From: Roseivivax isoporae LMG 25204 | GTDB taxonomy: Bacteria; Pseudomonadota; Alphaproteobacteria; Rhodobacterales; Rhodobacteraceae | Length of the DNA stretch: 49,321 nt | Assembly: GCF_000521865.1 (NCBI RefSeq) | Contig: NZ_JAME01000035.1 | Coordinates: 1-49,321 of the forward strand | Reading direction: 5' to 3' | Shown: piece by piece, positions 17,334 to 26,700 of the stretch | Layout: each line of letters opens with the position of its first letter | How positions within the stretch are numbered: position 1 is the first letter of the stretch | Made by a program: the position numbers and the translations under genes | The notes under the pieces: model-generated | The model's input: the letters and a program-made list of their open reading frames with translations, nothing else | Told to the model about the DNA's origin: nothing | Databases searched by the model: none

Positions 17334-18365
17334 ATGTTCCTGCGTCTCCTGGCCGTGGCCCTGGTGGCCGCCCTGCCCGCGACGGCGCGCACCGTGACCG
17401 ACAGCGCCGGCCGCGTGGTCGAGGTGCCGGACGACATCGCGCGCGTCTTCGCCGCGGGTCCGCCCGCGTCGATCCTTCTCTACGTGGTGGCGCCCGAGAC
17501 GCTGACCGGCTGGCCGCGTGCCCTGCGGCCCGAGGAGCGCGACTACATCGCGCCGCCCTACCGCGACCTGCCGGAGACCGGGCGGCTCACCGGGCGCGGC
17601 GGCGAGGCGAATCTCGAGCGGGTGCTCGAGGTCGCGCCGGACCTGATCCTCGATTTCGGATCGGTGCGCGACACCTATGCCGACCTCGCCGACCGGGTTC
17701 AGGCGCAGACCGGCATCCCCTACATCCTGATCGACGGCCGGTTCGAGAACACGCCCGAGGCATTGCGCCTTCTCGGCGAGGTGCTGGGCCGGCCGGAGCG
17801 CGGCGAGATGCTGGCGCAGGAGGCCGAGGCGATCTTTGCCCGCCTCGACGCGATCCTCGCCGACGTGCCGCAGGAGGCGCGGCCGCGCACCTACCTCGCC
17901 CGCGGGCCGGACGGGCTCGAGACCGGGATGACGGGGTCGATCAACACCGAGATCATCGAGCGCGCGGGCGGCGTGAACGTGGCCGACGACGGCGGACGCA
18001 CCCGCGGCCTCGTGCGCGCCTCGCCCGAGCAGCTGATCGTCGCGGATCCCGAGGTGATCGTGACGTGGGACCGCACCTTCCACGACCGCGTGTGGACCGA
18101 TCCGCTATGGGCCGGTATCGAGGCGGTGGAGAACGGCCGCGTCTACCTGTCGCCCACCGCGCCCTTCGGTTGGATCGACAGGCCGCCCTCGCTCAACCGC
18201 ATGATGGGGCTGATCTGGATGGCGCGACTCTTCTATCCGGACCGCTGGGAAGGGGACCTGCGTGACGAGACGGCCGAGTTCTACAGGACATGGTACCAGG
18301 TCGATCTCGGCGACGCCGAGCTCGACCGCCTGCTCGAATGGGCAGAGGGCCGGCCGCCGGAGTGA
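17334..18365 (+). CDS. Periplasmic binding protein of a type II ABC importer (BtuF/FecB/MolA class)
   Basis: A 343-residue protein with a short signal peptide (MFLRLLAVALVAALPATA) and the class III binding-protein pattern: RTVTDSAGRVVEVPDDIARVFAAG at the start, NLERVLEVAPDLILDFG, GIPYILIDGRF, a long linking helix, then DPEVIVTWDRTF and GRVYLSPTAPFGWID. The family carries siderophores, haem, cobalamin or, in Haemophilus MolA, molybdate. Context (ModA in front, a Mop molbindin behind) favours molybdate or tungstate. Its 3' end overlaps the permease frame by about 100 bases. Confidence 0.85.
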   Translation: MFLRLLAVALVAALPATARTVTDSAGRVVEVPDDIARVFAAGPPASILLYVVAPETLTGWPRALRPEERDYIAPPYRDLPETGRLTGRGGEANLERVLEVAPDLILDFGSVRDTYADLADRVQAQTGIPYILIDGRFENTPEALRLLGEVLGRPERGEMLAQEAEAIFARLDAILADVPQEARPRTYLARGPDGLETGMTGSINTEIIERAGGVNVADDGGRTRGLVRASPEQLIVADPEVIVTWDRTFHDRVWTDPLWAGIEAVENGRVYLSPTAPFGWIDRPPSLNRMMGLIWMARLFYPDRWEGDLRDETAEFYRTWYQVDLGDAELDRLLEWAEGRPPE

Positions 18366-19359
18366 CGCGGGCCCGCGCGGCATCGGCCTGAACGCGGCCC
18401 TCGCGTCGGTCCTCGCGATCCTCGCCTTCGCGGCGCTCATGGTCGGACCCTACGCGATCGGGCCCCTGCAGACGGTCGCGGCGCTGATCGGCCTCGGCGA
18501 TCCGCAGGCCGACATCGTGGTGAACCGGATCCGCCTGCCCCGCGTCGCGGGTGCCTGCCTTGTCGGGGCGGCGCTCGCCGCGGCGGGTGCGAGCTACCAG
18601 GCGCTCTTCCGCAACCCGCTCGTCTCGCCCGACATCCTCGGCGTGTCGGCGGGCGCGGGGCTCGGCGCCGTCGCGGGGATCTTCCTCGCGCTGCCGGTCG
18701 CGCTGATCCAGCTCTCGGCCTTCGCGGGCGGACTGGTGGCGGTCGCCGTGGTGATGGCGGTCGCGGCCGCGGTCCGGGGCGGAGACCGGGTCCTGACGCT
18801 GGTGCTGACGGGCGTCGTCATCGGCGCGCTCGCGGGCGCGGCGACCTCGCTCCTCAAGGTGCTGGCCGATCCCTACGACCAGCTGCCGGCGATCACCTTC
18901 TGGCTCCTCGGTTCGCTCGCCTCCGTCACTTCGGACGACATCCTGCCCGCGCTGCCCGCGGTGGCCCTGGGGCTCGTGCCGCTCGTCCTCCTGCGCTGGC
19001 GGATCAACGTGCTGTCCATGGGCGACGAGGAGGCGCGCGCGCTCGGGATCGAGGCCGCGCGCGTCCGGCTCCTCGTGATCGCGGCGGCGACGCTGGTGAC
19101 CGCCTCGGTCACCGCGGTCGCGGGCGTCGTGGGCTGGGTGGGGCTCGTCATTCCGCACATCGCGCGGATGCTGGTCGGCCCGGCCTTCGCGCGGCTCCTG
19201 CCCGCCTCGGCGCTGATCGGCGCGGGCTACCTCCTGGTCGTCGACACTGCCGCGCGCACGCTCGCCGCGATCGAGGTGCCGCTCGGCATCCTGACCGCGG
19301 TGATCGGCGCGCCGGTTTTCGTCTGGCTCCTCGCCTCGGGTCGGCGGGGCTGGACGTGA
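18262..19359 (+). CDS. ABC importer permease, FecCD/BtuC family
   Basis: A polytopic inner-membrane protein with all FecCD landmarks: RLPRVAGACLVGAALAAAGASYQALFRNPLVSPDILGVSAGAGLGA, the ATPase-contact loop GDEEARALGIEA, and GWVGLVIPHIARMLVGP. Two copies would form the channel. The start is unusual: no in-frame ATG, GTG or TTG lies between the GTG at 18262, preceded by AAGGGGA, and helix 1. That start gives 365 residues and overlaps the previous gene by 104 bases with a Ser/Arg-rich leader; a rare start nearer helix 1 is the alternative. The stop overlaps the ATPase start. Confidence 0.88.
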   Translation: MTRRPSSTGHGTRSISATPSSTACSNGQRAGRRSDAGPRGIGLNAALASVLAILAFAALMVGPYAIGPLQTVAALIGLGDPQADIVVNRIRLPRVAGACLVGAALAAAGASYQALFRNPLVSPDILGVSAGAGLGAVAGIFLALPVALIQLSAFAGGLVAVAVVMAVAAAVRGGDRVLTLVLTGVVIGALAGAATSLLKVLADPYDQLPAITFWLLGSLASVTSDDILPALPAVALGLVPLVLLRWRINVLSMGDEEARALGIEAARVRLLVIAAATLVTASVTAVAGVVGWVGLVIPHIARMLVGPAFARLLPASALIGAGYLLVVDTAARTLAAIEVPLGILTAVIGAPVFVWLLASGRRGWT

Positions 19360-20153
19360 GGATCGCCGCCCGCGACCTCGCCATCGGCCACGGCCGCGTC
19401 GCGATCGGCAGCGGCCTGTCGCTGGACCTCGGCCCGGACGAGATCGTCTGCCTGCTCGGGCCGAATGGCTGCGGCAAGACGACCCTCTTCCGCACGCTGC
19501 TCGGGCTCCTGCCCCGGCTCGGGGGGCGCCTGACGCTCGACGGCCACGACATCGCACGGCTGTCCCGGCGGCAGGTGGCGCGGTCGGTGGCCTACGTCCC
19601 GCAGGCGCACACGCCCCCCTTCCCGTTCGACGCGCTCGATGTCGTGCTCATGGGGCGGACCGCGCGCATCGGCGCCTTTGCCCAGCCCTCGGCCGCCGAT
19701 CGCGGCATGGCGCTGCAGGCGCTGGACGCGCTCGGCATCGCCGACCTCGCCGGGCGCGACTATGCGCGCCTTTCGGGCGGACAGCGCCAGCTGGTCCTGA
19801 TCGCGCGGGCGCTGGCGCAGGAGGCGCCGCTCATCGTCATGGACGAACCGACGGCGAGCCTCGACTTCGGCAATCGGCTGGCGGTGCTCGACCGCATCGC
19901 GGCGCTGGCGCGTCCCGGCGCGGGGCGCGGCGTGATCCTGTCGACCCACGACCCCGACCAGGCGCTGGCGCTCGGCGCGCGCGTGCTGGCGTTGTCGGGC
20001 GGGCGAATCGTCGCGGCCGGCCCCGCGGATACGGTGCTGACGGCCGAGCGGCTGACCGCGATCTACGGCGTGCCGCTGACCGTCGAGCGTACCGCGTCCG
20101 GGCGCCGGGTCTGCCTGCCGGCGCTTCAGTCCTCGGCCGCCACCATCACGTGA
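19356..20153 (+). CDS. ABC importer ATP-binding protein
   Basis: A 265-residue ATPase that powers the preceding permease. It has Walker A GPNGCGKTT (residues 35-43), signature RLSGGQRQ, Walker B LIVMDEPTASLD and the switch histidine in STHDPDQAL. The length and lack of a TOBE domain match BtuD/FecE-type subunits and not ModC, so molybdate is not sensed here. It starts with GTG in a GTGA overlap with the permease stop. Its last 28 bases overlap the 3' end of the oppositely oriented mop gene. Confidence 0.9.
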   Translation: MRIAARDLAIGHGRVAIGSGLSLDLGPDEIVCLLGPNGCGKTTLFRTLLGLLPRLGGRLTLDGHDIARLSRRQVARSVAYVPQAHTPPFPFDALDVVLMGRTARIGAFAQPSAADRGMALQALDALGIADLAGRDYARLSGGQRQLVLIARALAQEAPLIVMDEPTASLDFGNRLAVLDRIAALARPGAGRGVILSTHDPDQALALGARVLALSGGRIVAAGPADTVLTAERLTAIYGVPLTVERTASGRRVCLPALQSSAATIT

Positions 20154-20338
20154 GACGCCTTGATCACGGCATAGGCGGTCTTGCCCTCGGCGAGGCCCAG
20201 TTCCTCGACCGCCTCGTTGGTGATCATCGAGGTGATGACCGTGCCGCCGCCCACGTCGATCCGCACGGTGGCGTTCACCGCGCCCTTGTCGACGCCGACG
20301 ACGGTGCCCTTGAGGGTGTTGCGTGCACTGAGTTTCAT
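20126..20338 (-). CDS. mop: Mop-type molbindin (single TOBE domain)
   Basis: A 70-residue protein made of one Mop/TOBE domain: MKLSARNTLKGTVVGVDKGA at the start, then IDVGGGTVITSMITNEAVEELGL and AYAVIKASHVMVA. Molbindins assemble into hexamers that store molybdate or tungstate in the cytoplasm. An AAGGA site lies 7 bases before the ATG. It converges on the ABC genes with a 28-base overlap, so it is expressed separately. It is the strongest evidence that the neighbouring importer handles an oxyanion such as molybdate rather than iron. Confidence 0.9.
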   Translation of the reverse strand: MKLSARNTLKGTVVGVDKGAVNATVRIDVGGGTVITSMITNEAVEELGLAEGKTAYAVIKASHVMVAAED

Positions 20339-20393
20339 CCGATGGTCCTTCCGCCTTGGGTCAGGGGAGAAGGTCATGCGCGACGGGCGGATT

Positions 20394-20735
20394 TCAACCC
20401 CCGTCGCGCCCCGAGGCCCCGAGCGTGACCGGCGCGCCGTGCGGCGTGGCGAGATAGGCCTCGCGCCAGGCCGCGCGCATCGCGCGGCGTTCGGCCCCGG
20501 GCGCGGTGCCCGCCTGTTCCAGCAGCGTCTCGAGCGCGTCGAGCCAGGCAAGGTAATAGTCGTCGCCGCCGTCGAGGGGTGCCCCCGACGCGGCGCGCGC
20601 CCGCGCGAGGCTCTCGCCCAGGGCCGCGGTCCAGTCGGACCAGCTGAAGGCGCCCTGCTTGTTCAGATGCACGGTCATCGCGAAGAGCTCGGCATGCCAC
20701 GGCGCCTCGAACCGCGGGGCGTCGGCGGGCGTCAC
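20394..20735 (-). CDS. Nitrile hydratase activator/accessory protein (P14K-like)
   Basis: A 113-residue protein (FEAPWHAELFAMTVHLNKQGAFSWSDWTAALGE, then YYLAWLDALETLL) of the family that helps insert cobalt into nitrile hydratase by swapping the alpha subunit. It resembles the N-terminal part of the beta subunit, as usual. It starts with GTG overlapping the beta-subunit stop (GTGA) and is last in the operon. Its size is normal. Confidence 0.85.
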   Translation of the reverse strand: MTPADAPRFEAPWHAELFAMTVHLNKQGAFSWSDWTAALGESLARARAASGAPLDGGDDYYLAWLDALETLLEQAGTAPGAERRAMRAAWREAYLATPHGAPVTLGASGRDGG

Positions 20736-21403
20736 GGCTCGGGCTCCAGGTAGCTTTCCCAGAGGTCGAGCATCACCTCGTCCCCCGGCCGTTCCGCCAC
20801 GCCCCAGAGTGCCTCGGCGTCGAAGGCGACGGTGTAGAGCGGCTCCGGCCGCTCGCCCAGGAAATGCGCGTTGGTGTCGGGCAGCACGTGGCAGCCGCGG
20901 CAGGCGACGATCCGCCCCGCATGCCCCGCCGCGTAGTCCGGCAGGCGCGTGTGGCCGCCCGGCACCCACATGTTGCGCGCGGGCAGCCGCGTGCGCACCC
21001 GCGCTCCGTCGGCAAAGCGCGGCGCCGGACCCTCCCGCAGGCTCGGGCTGCCGCGGGACAGCGCGCCTGCCACGGCCTCCGCCCGCAGCGCGCGGGGCGA
21101 CAGCGGCTCCTGCGGCAGGTCGACCGTCACCAGGTCGTCCCGGGTGGCGAGGCCGCGCTCGACCAGCAGGTCGGCCAGGGCCGCGATCCATTTCTCGTAA
21201 TATCCGAGGCGGTTGTAGTCGGCGGCGGGCAGGCTCTCGCGCGCACGGCGCGAGGCGTCGATGCTCCACGCGCCGAGGGCGCCCGTGGCGAGCGTCAGGC
21301 CCAGCGCCGCGCGATGCCAGTCGCGGGCAAAAGGCAGGTCGTCCTCTGACGGGTCGATCGGGCCGTCGCCGTAGCGCCCGCCCATGTCGTGGACCCGGCT
21401 CAT
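20732..21403 (-). CDS. nthB: Nitrile hydratase beta subunit
   Basis: A 223-residue subunit that, with the alpha subunit, hydrates nitriles to amides. It begins [16 protein letters not shown], a hallmark of the family (MDGxHDxGG), and contains [17 protein letters not shown] and a C-terminal beta barrel with [30 protein letters not shown]. Its arginines normally contact the oxidised metal-site cysteines of alpha. The ATG at 21403 overlaps the alpha-subunit stop. Confidence 0.93.
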   Translation of the reverse strand: MSRVHDMGGRYGDGPIDPSEDDLPFARDWHRAALGLTLATGALGAWSIDASRRARESLPAADYNRLGYYEKWIAALADLLVERGLATRDDLVTVDLPQEPLSPRALRAEAVAGALSRGSPSLREGPAPRFADGARVRTRLPARNMWVPGGHTRLPDYAAGHAGRIVACRGCHVLPDTNAHFLGERPEPLYTVAFDAEALWGVAERPGDEVMLDLWESYLEPEP

Positions 21404-22023
21404 GCGGACGGCCGCACCGGCAGCCCGGTGCCGATCATCGCGTCGCGGGTGACCCAGCGCGCGAGCTCGTCCGCCGAAAGCCCCTCGGTGCCCGCCGGCC
21501 GCATGGGGATCACGAGGTAGCGGATCTCGGCCGTCGAATCCCACACGCGGATGCGGGTCTCCTCGGGCAGGACGAGGCCGAATTCGGCCAGCACGCGGCG
21601 CGGCTCGCGCACGGTCCGCGCGCGGTAGGCATCCGACTTGTACCACGCGGGCGGGATTCCGAGGAGCGGCCACGGGTAGCAGCTGCAGAGCGTGCAGACG
21701 ACGACGTTATGCACGGTCGGGGTGTTCTCGACCGCGACCACGTGTTCGCCCTGCCGCCCGCCGAACCCCATGACGGCAATCGCGGCGCTCGCGTCCTGCC
21801 GCAGCGCGCCGAGAAACCCCGGGTCGGTCCAGGCCCGCGCGACCACCGCCGCGCCGTTCTGCGGCCCGATGTCCCGCGCGTAGGTGTCGATGATCGCGTC
21901 GACCGCGGCGGGATCGATCAGCCCCTTGCGCGTCAGGATGGTCTCCAGCGCGCGCACCCGGAGCGCCGGGTCCGGCGGCAGGAGCGCGTGGGGGGCGTCG
22001 TGGTCGTGGTGATCGTGTGGCAC
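21400..22023 (-). CDS. nthA: Nitrile hydratase alpha subunit, cobalt type
   Basis: A 207-residue subunit holding the metal site VCTLCSC (Cys110, Cys113, Cys115). A Thr after the first Cys marks the cobalt type; iron enzymes have Ser. The last two cysteines are normally oxidised to sulfinic and sulfenic acids. The His/Asp-rich start ([12 protein letters not shown]) may help gather metal. The start is GTG. Gene order alpha-beta-activator with 4-base overlaps is classical for the cobalt group. No amidase, aldoxime dehydratase or cobalt permease is adjacent, so the substrate is unknown. Confidence 0.94.
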   Translation of the reverse strand: MPHDHHDHDAPHALLPPDPALRVRALETILTRKGLIDPAAVDAIIDTYARDIGPQNGAAVVARAWTDPGFLGALRQDASAAIAVMGFGGRQGEHVVAVENTPTVHNVVVCTLCSCYPWPLLGIPPAWYKSDAYRARTVREPRRVLAEFGLVLPEETRIRVWDSTAEIRYLVIPMRPAGTEGLSADELARWVTRDAMIGTGLPVRPSA

Positions 22024-22077
22024 GCCCCGACCCTAGCGCCTCGCGGGATCCGCACGCAAGCGCCGCGTGCGGCGACC

Positions 22078-22097
22078 GCCCCGCCGGCCGGCGGGGC
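22078..22097. terminator. Perfect 20-base palindrome, possible terminator of the VOC gene
   Basis: GCCCCGCCGG is followed directly by its reverse complement, between the VOC stop and the nitrile hydratase start. There is no T run, so it could equally be a binding site or a stable hairpin. Confidence 0.35.
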
Positions 22098-22113
22098 AGA
22101 GCGGCCCCGGCGG

Positions 22114-22614
22114 TCAGGCATAGGCTCCGGCGGAATACGTCAGCTCGTAGCTGTGGCTGTAGAGCTCGAACACGATGCCGAACGGGTCCTCGACATAGAC
22201 CATCCGGTAGGGCTTCTCGCCCGGGTAGTATTCGCGCACCGGCATCCGCTGCCGGCCGCCCGCCGCGACGATGCGCTCCGCGAGCCCCTCGACGTCCGGG
22301 TCCTGCACCGCGAAGTGGAACACGCCGTGGCGCCGGTGCTCGAGCTTTTCCGCCGGGGCGTGGTTCCCCGGGAACTCGAAGAGCTCGATGCCGATGCCGT
22401 CGGCGGTGGCGAGGTGCGCGATCCGCAGCGATCCCCAGCCCGGACCGAACACGTCGGTGCACATCACGCCGATGGCGCTGCCGTCCTCGACGGCCTCGGT
22501 CGGGCGCATCACCACGTAGAACCCGAGGACGCGGGAATAGAAGTCCACGGCCGCGTCGAGGTCGGGCACCGACAGGCCGATATGGGAAAAGGTGCGGGGG
22601 GTGGGGGTCGTCAC
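22114..22614 (-). CDS. VOC-family (glyoxalase/dioxygenase-like) protein
   Basis: A 166-residue metalloenzyme-like protein with paired beta-alpha-beta-beta-beta modules: FSHIGLSVPDLDAAVDFYSRVLGF at the start, HHGVFHFAV-like HGVFHFAVQDPDVEG in the middle and YVEDPFGIVFELYSHSYE at the end. Likely metal ligands are His11, the central His and the last Glu. Start is GTG with GGAG upstream. It is divergent from a LysR regulator and lies upstream of the nitrile hydratase genes on the same strand; the substrate is not evident. Confidence 0.82.
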   Translation of the reverse strand: MTTPTPRTFSHIGLSVPDLDAAVDFYSRVLGFYVVMRPTEAVEDGSAIGVMCTDVFGPGWGSLRIAHLATADGIGIELFEFPGNHAPAEKLEHRRHGVFHFAVQDPDVEGLAERIVAAGGRQRMPVREYYPGEKPYRMVYVEDPFGIVFELYSHSYELTYSAGAYA

Positions 22615-22665
22615 GGTCGTCTCCGTCTCTGTCCGTTGCGCAGGAGGTAGACATCCGAACGGTCC

Positions 22666-22687
22666 ATGTGAAATTATCGTTTCTCAT
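22666..22687. promoter_or_regulatory. Candidate LysR operator between VOC and LysR genes
   Basis: The dyad ATGTGAAA-N6-TTTCTCAT (7 of 8 pairs) is the only such element in the 100-base divergent spacer, the usual place for a LysR-type activator site. Confidence 0.5.
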
Positions 22688-22714
22688 GTAAATCATAACG
22701 CCAAGTTCTTGAAC

Positions 22715-23605
22715 GTGCTCAACGCTACCTGGCTCGAGACATTCACCACGCTCTGCGAGACCGGGCACTTCACCCGCGCCGCGGAGCGGCTCAACATGAC
22801 ACAACCCGGCGTGTCCCAGCACCTGCGCAAGCTCGAGGAGGCGCTCGGCGAGCGGCTGATCGCGCGGCAGGGCAAGAGCTTTGTCCTGACCCCGGCGGGC
22901 GAGGCGGTGTTCGACCTCGGCCGCGCGCGCCGGGAGGAGGAGGCGCAGCTGCGCGCGGGCATCCGTGCCGACGACCGTGACGCGGGCGCGGTACACATCG
23001 CCTGCTCGGGCAGCTTCGCCAACCTGCTTCTGCCGGCGCTGCAGCCCTGGATGCAGGACGCCCCGCAGCTCTCGGTCCACCTCGAGGCGGCACCGCAGGC
23101 GAGCGTCCTCGCGGGGCTCCTCGACGGGCGGTTCGACCTGGGCGTGCTGGGCGCAGACCCGGGCCATGCCCGGCTCGAGGCACGCGCCCTCGGCCGCGAG
23201 GAGCTCTGCCTCGTCCTGCCGGCGGACGCGCCCGCCGCCGCGCCGGCCTTCGCGGATCTCGAGGCGCGGGGCTTCATCGCGCATCCCGACGGCTATGCCT
23301 ATGCCGACGACCTCCTGCACCTGAACTTTCCCGGCGCGTATCCGGGCGCCGACCGCCTGCGCGTGCGCGCCTTCGTTAACCAGATTGGCCAGATCCCCGC
23401 GCCGGTGGCGCAGGGCACGGGCTACACGCTCTTGCCGCGCAGCGGGGTCGAGGCCTACGCGCGCAAGGACCTGCTGCGCATTGCGCCCCTGCCCCGGCGG
23501 CGCTGGCACGAGTTGTGGCTGGCCGCGCGGCGGGGGCGCCCGCTGCCGGCCCGGCTGACGCACGCCGCCGGCCTGATCGAGACCGTCGCCCGGCGCCTGC
23601 GCTGA
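22715..23605 (+). CDS. LysR-family transcriptional regulator
   Basis: About 296 residues. The N-terminal winged helix (WLETFTTLCETGHFTRAAERLNMTQPGVSQHLRKLEEALG) is typical, followed by the effector domain from VHIACSGSFANLLLPALQPW. It is divergent from the VOC gene and probably controls it, and perhaps the nitrile hydratase operon. The GTG at 22715 gives the normal family start; TTG at 22709 is possible and neither has a clear Shine-Dalgarno. A hairpin follows the stop. Confidence 0.88.
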   Translation: MLNATWLETFTTLCETGHFTRAAERLNMTQPGVSQHLRKLEEALGERLIARQGKSFVLTPAGEAVFDLGRARREEEAQLRAGIRADDRDAGAVHIACSGSFANLLLPALQPWMQDAPQLSVHLEAAPQASVLAGLLDGRFDLGVLGADPGHARLEARALGREELCLVLPADAPAAAPAFADLEARGFIAHPDGYAYADDLLHLNFPGAYPGADRLRVRAFVNQIGQIPAPVAQGTGYTLLPRSGVEAYARKDLLRIAPLPRRRWHELWLAARRGRPLPARLTHAAGLIETVARRLR

Positions 23606-23621
23606 GGGTCGCACGAAGAAA

Positions 23622-23641
23622 GGGGCGCCCCATGGCGCCCC
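23622..23641. terminator. Terminator between converging LysR and nrdJ genes
   Basis: An 8-bp stem GGGGCGCC / GGCGCCCC with loop CCAT ends the LysR transcript; read leftward it runs into TTTCTT, so it can also stop nrdJ read-through. Confidence 0.65.
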
Positions 23642-23745
23642 CAGTGTCTCCGATCAGGCTCATCGTTCGTACCGCCCGAGGTATTCTGCCTGCGGCCCGA
23701 TCAGGCCACGAAGCGGGTGCACCCGCTCCGATCCGCGGAGGGCGT

Positions 23746-23769
23746 GCGGGCGGCGCGATGGCCGCCCGC
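23746..23769 (-). terminator. Hairpin directly after the nrdJ stop
   Basis: A 9-bp stem (GCGGGCGGC / GCCGCCCGC) with a 6-base loop begins 11 bases after the nrdJ stop. No T run follows. A second palindrome, AGCGGGTG-CACCCGCT, lies at 23712-23727. Confidence 0.45.
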
Positions 23770-23780
23770 GCCCGTGGTCG

Positions 23781-26700
23781 TCAGCTGCAGCCCGAGGTGC
23801 CGCCGCAGGTGTTGCACTTCATGCAGGTGCCGTTGCGCACCAGCGTGTAGTTGCCGCACTCCCCGCAGGGATCGCCCTCGTAGCCCTGCATGCGGGCCTT
23901 CACCGACGCGTCCATGGGCTTCGCGCCGCCGCCGCCGCCGCTCGACCGGGTCGCCACCGCGACATCCGCCTCGCCGACAAGCGCGGTCAGCGCTGCCGAG
24001 GACCGATCGGGCCCGGCGAAGCCGATGGTCTGGCCGCCCTGCAGGACCACCAGTTCCTGCGGCACGCGCTTGCGCAGGTAGCCGGTGGAGCTGATCTGCT
24101 TCAGCACCTCGAGCGACCGGGACGCGGCGCTCTCGCTGATCTCCTTGACGTTCGAGACGCCCTCCTCCTCGCCGCGGCCGATGTCGTCGAAGGTCGCGCC
24201 CTCGGGCTTGACGTGCGCGAGGTCGGTCCGGTCGAGATAGGATACCGCCAGTTCGCGGAAGATGTAGTCGAGGATCGAGGTGGCATTCTTGATCGAGTCG
24301 TTGCCCTGCACCATGCCCGCGGGCTCGAACTTGGTGAAGGTGAAGGCGTCGACGAACTCCTCGAGCGGCACGCCGTATTGCAGGCCGACCGACACCGCGA
24401 TGGCGAAGTTGTTCATCATCGCGCGGAAGCCCGCGCCTTCCTTGTGCATGTCGATGAAGATCTCGCCCAGCGTGCCGTCCGCGTATTCGCCGGTGCGCAG
24501 GTAGACCTTGTGCCCGCCGACGATGGCCTTCTGGGTGTAGCCCTTGCGGCGCTCGGGCATCTTGGCCCGCGCGGTGGCCCGCTCGACCTCCTTCACGATG
24601 ATCTTCTCGACCACCTTCTCGGCCAGCACGGCCGCCTTTTCCTGCGGCGTGCCGGTCTCGAGGATCTCGGCCGCCTCGTCGTCGTCCTCGACCAGTGCGG
24701 ACGCGAGCGGCTGCGACAGCTTCGATCCGTCACGGTAGAGCGCGTTCGCCTTGACGCCCAGCGACCAGGACAGCTCGTATGCCTTCTGGCAGTCCTCGAT
24801 GCTGGCCGAGTTCGGCATGTTGATCGTCTTCGAGATCGCGCCCGAGATGAACGACTGCGCCGCGGCCATCATGTGGATGTGGCTGTTCACCGACAGGTAG
24901 CGCTTGCCCTTCTTGCCGCAGGCATTGGCGCAATCGAAGATCGCGTAATGCTCCTGCTTGAGGTGCGGCGCGCCCTCGAGCGTCATCGTCCCGCAGACAT
25001 GGTCGTTCGCGGCCTCGATGTCTCCCCGCGTGAAGCCCAGATGCTTCAGCAGGTCGAAGGTCGGATCGTTCAGCCTGGCCGCCGGGATCCCGAGGACACC
25101 GGTGCAGAACTCCTCGCCCAGCGTCCACTGGTTGAACACGAAGCGGATGTCGAAGGCCGAGGCGAGCGCGCTTTCCACCTTCTCGATCTGCGCCGGACCG
25201 AAGCCGTGGCCGATGAGCGCGGTGTGGTTGATGCCGGGCGCGTTGCCGAGCGTCCCGTGGCCCACGGCGTAGGACACGATCTCCTCGATCTGGCTCGAGC
25301 TGTAGCCGAGCTTTTCCAGCGCGGCAGGAACCGAGCGGTTGATGATCTTGAAGTAGCCGCCGCCCGCGAGCTTCTTGAACTTCACCAGTGCGAAATCGGG
25401 CTCGATGCCGGTCGTGTCGCAGTCCATCACGAGGCCGATCGTGCCGGTCGGCGCGATCACCGTGGCCTGCGCGTTGCGGTAGCCGTGCTTCTCGCCGAGG
25501 GACAGCGCCTCGTCCCAGGCCGACATGGCGAGGTCGACGAGCCGGCGGTCCGGGCAGTTGGCATGGTCGAGCGGTACCGGCTTGACCGCCAGAGCCTCGT
25601 AGCCCTCCGTCGCGCCCCGCGCCGCGGTGCGGTGGTTGCGGATGACCCGCAGCATGTGGGCGCGGTTGCGCTCGAAGCCGGCGAAGGCGCCGAGCTCGCC
25701 CGCGATCTCGGCCGAGGTGGCGTAGGCCACGCCGGTCATGATCGCGCTCAGCGCGCCGCAAAGCGCCCGGCCCTCGTCCGAGTCGTAGCCGAAGCCCATG
25801 TTCATGAGCAGACCGCCGATATTGGCGTAGCCGAGACCCAGCGTCCGGAACTCGTAGGAGAGCTGCGCGATCTCCTTCGACGGGAACTGCGCCATGGTCA
25901 CGGAGATCTCGAGGGTCAGCGTCCAGAGGCGCGTGGCGTGCATGTAGGCGTCCGCGTCGAACAGGCCGTCCCTGAGGAAGGTCAGCAGGTTCATGGACGC
26001 GAGGTTGCAAGCCGTGTCGTCGAGGAACATGTATTCCGAGCACGGGTTCGAGCCGCGGATCGCCCCGTCCTCGGGGCAGGTATGCCAGGCATTGACCGTG
26101 TCGTGGAACTGGATGCCGGGATCGGCGCAGGCCCAGGCGGCGTGGCCCACCTGTTCCCAGAGGTCGCGCGCCTTGATGGTCTTGGCGACCTTGCCGTCGG
26201 TGCGGCGGATCAGTTCCCAGTCGGCATCGTCACGCACCGCCTGGAGGAAGGCGTCGGTCACGCGGATCGAGTTGTTCGAGTTCTGGCCCGAGACCGAGGC
26301 ATAGGCCTCGCTGTCCCAGTCGGTGTTGTAGGTCGGGAACTCGATCGAGGCATAGCCCTGCCGCGCGTAGTCGAGCACGCGCTTGACGTAGGTCTCGGGG
26401 ATCTGGACGCGCTTGGCATCGCGGATCGCGGTCTTGAGCGCGGCGTTCACGGCCGGGTCGCAGGCATCAGCCTCGGCGCCGTCCCACGACCGGATCGCGG
26501 CGAAGATGCCATTCAGCATCTTCTCGTGCATCTTGGAGCCCGCGACGATGGACGCGACCTTCTGCTCCTCGCGCACCTTCCAGTTCACGAAGTCCTCGAT
26601 GTCGGGGTGGTCGGCGTCGCAGATCACCATCTTGGCCGCGCGCCGCGTGGTGCCGCCCGACTTGATCGCGCCCGCCGCGCGGTCGCCGATCTTGAGGAAG

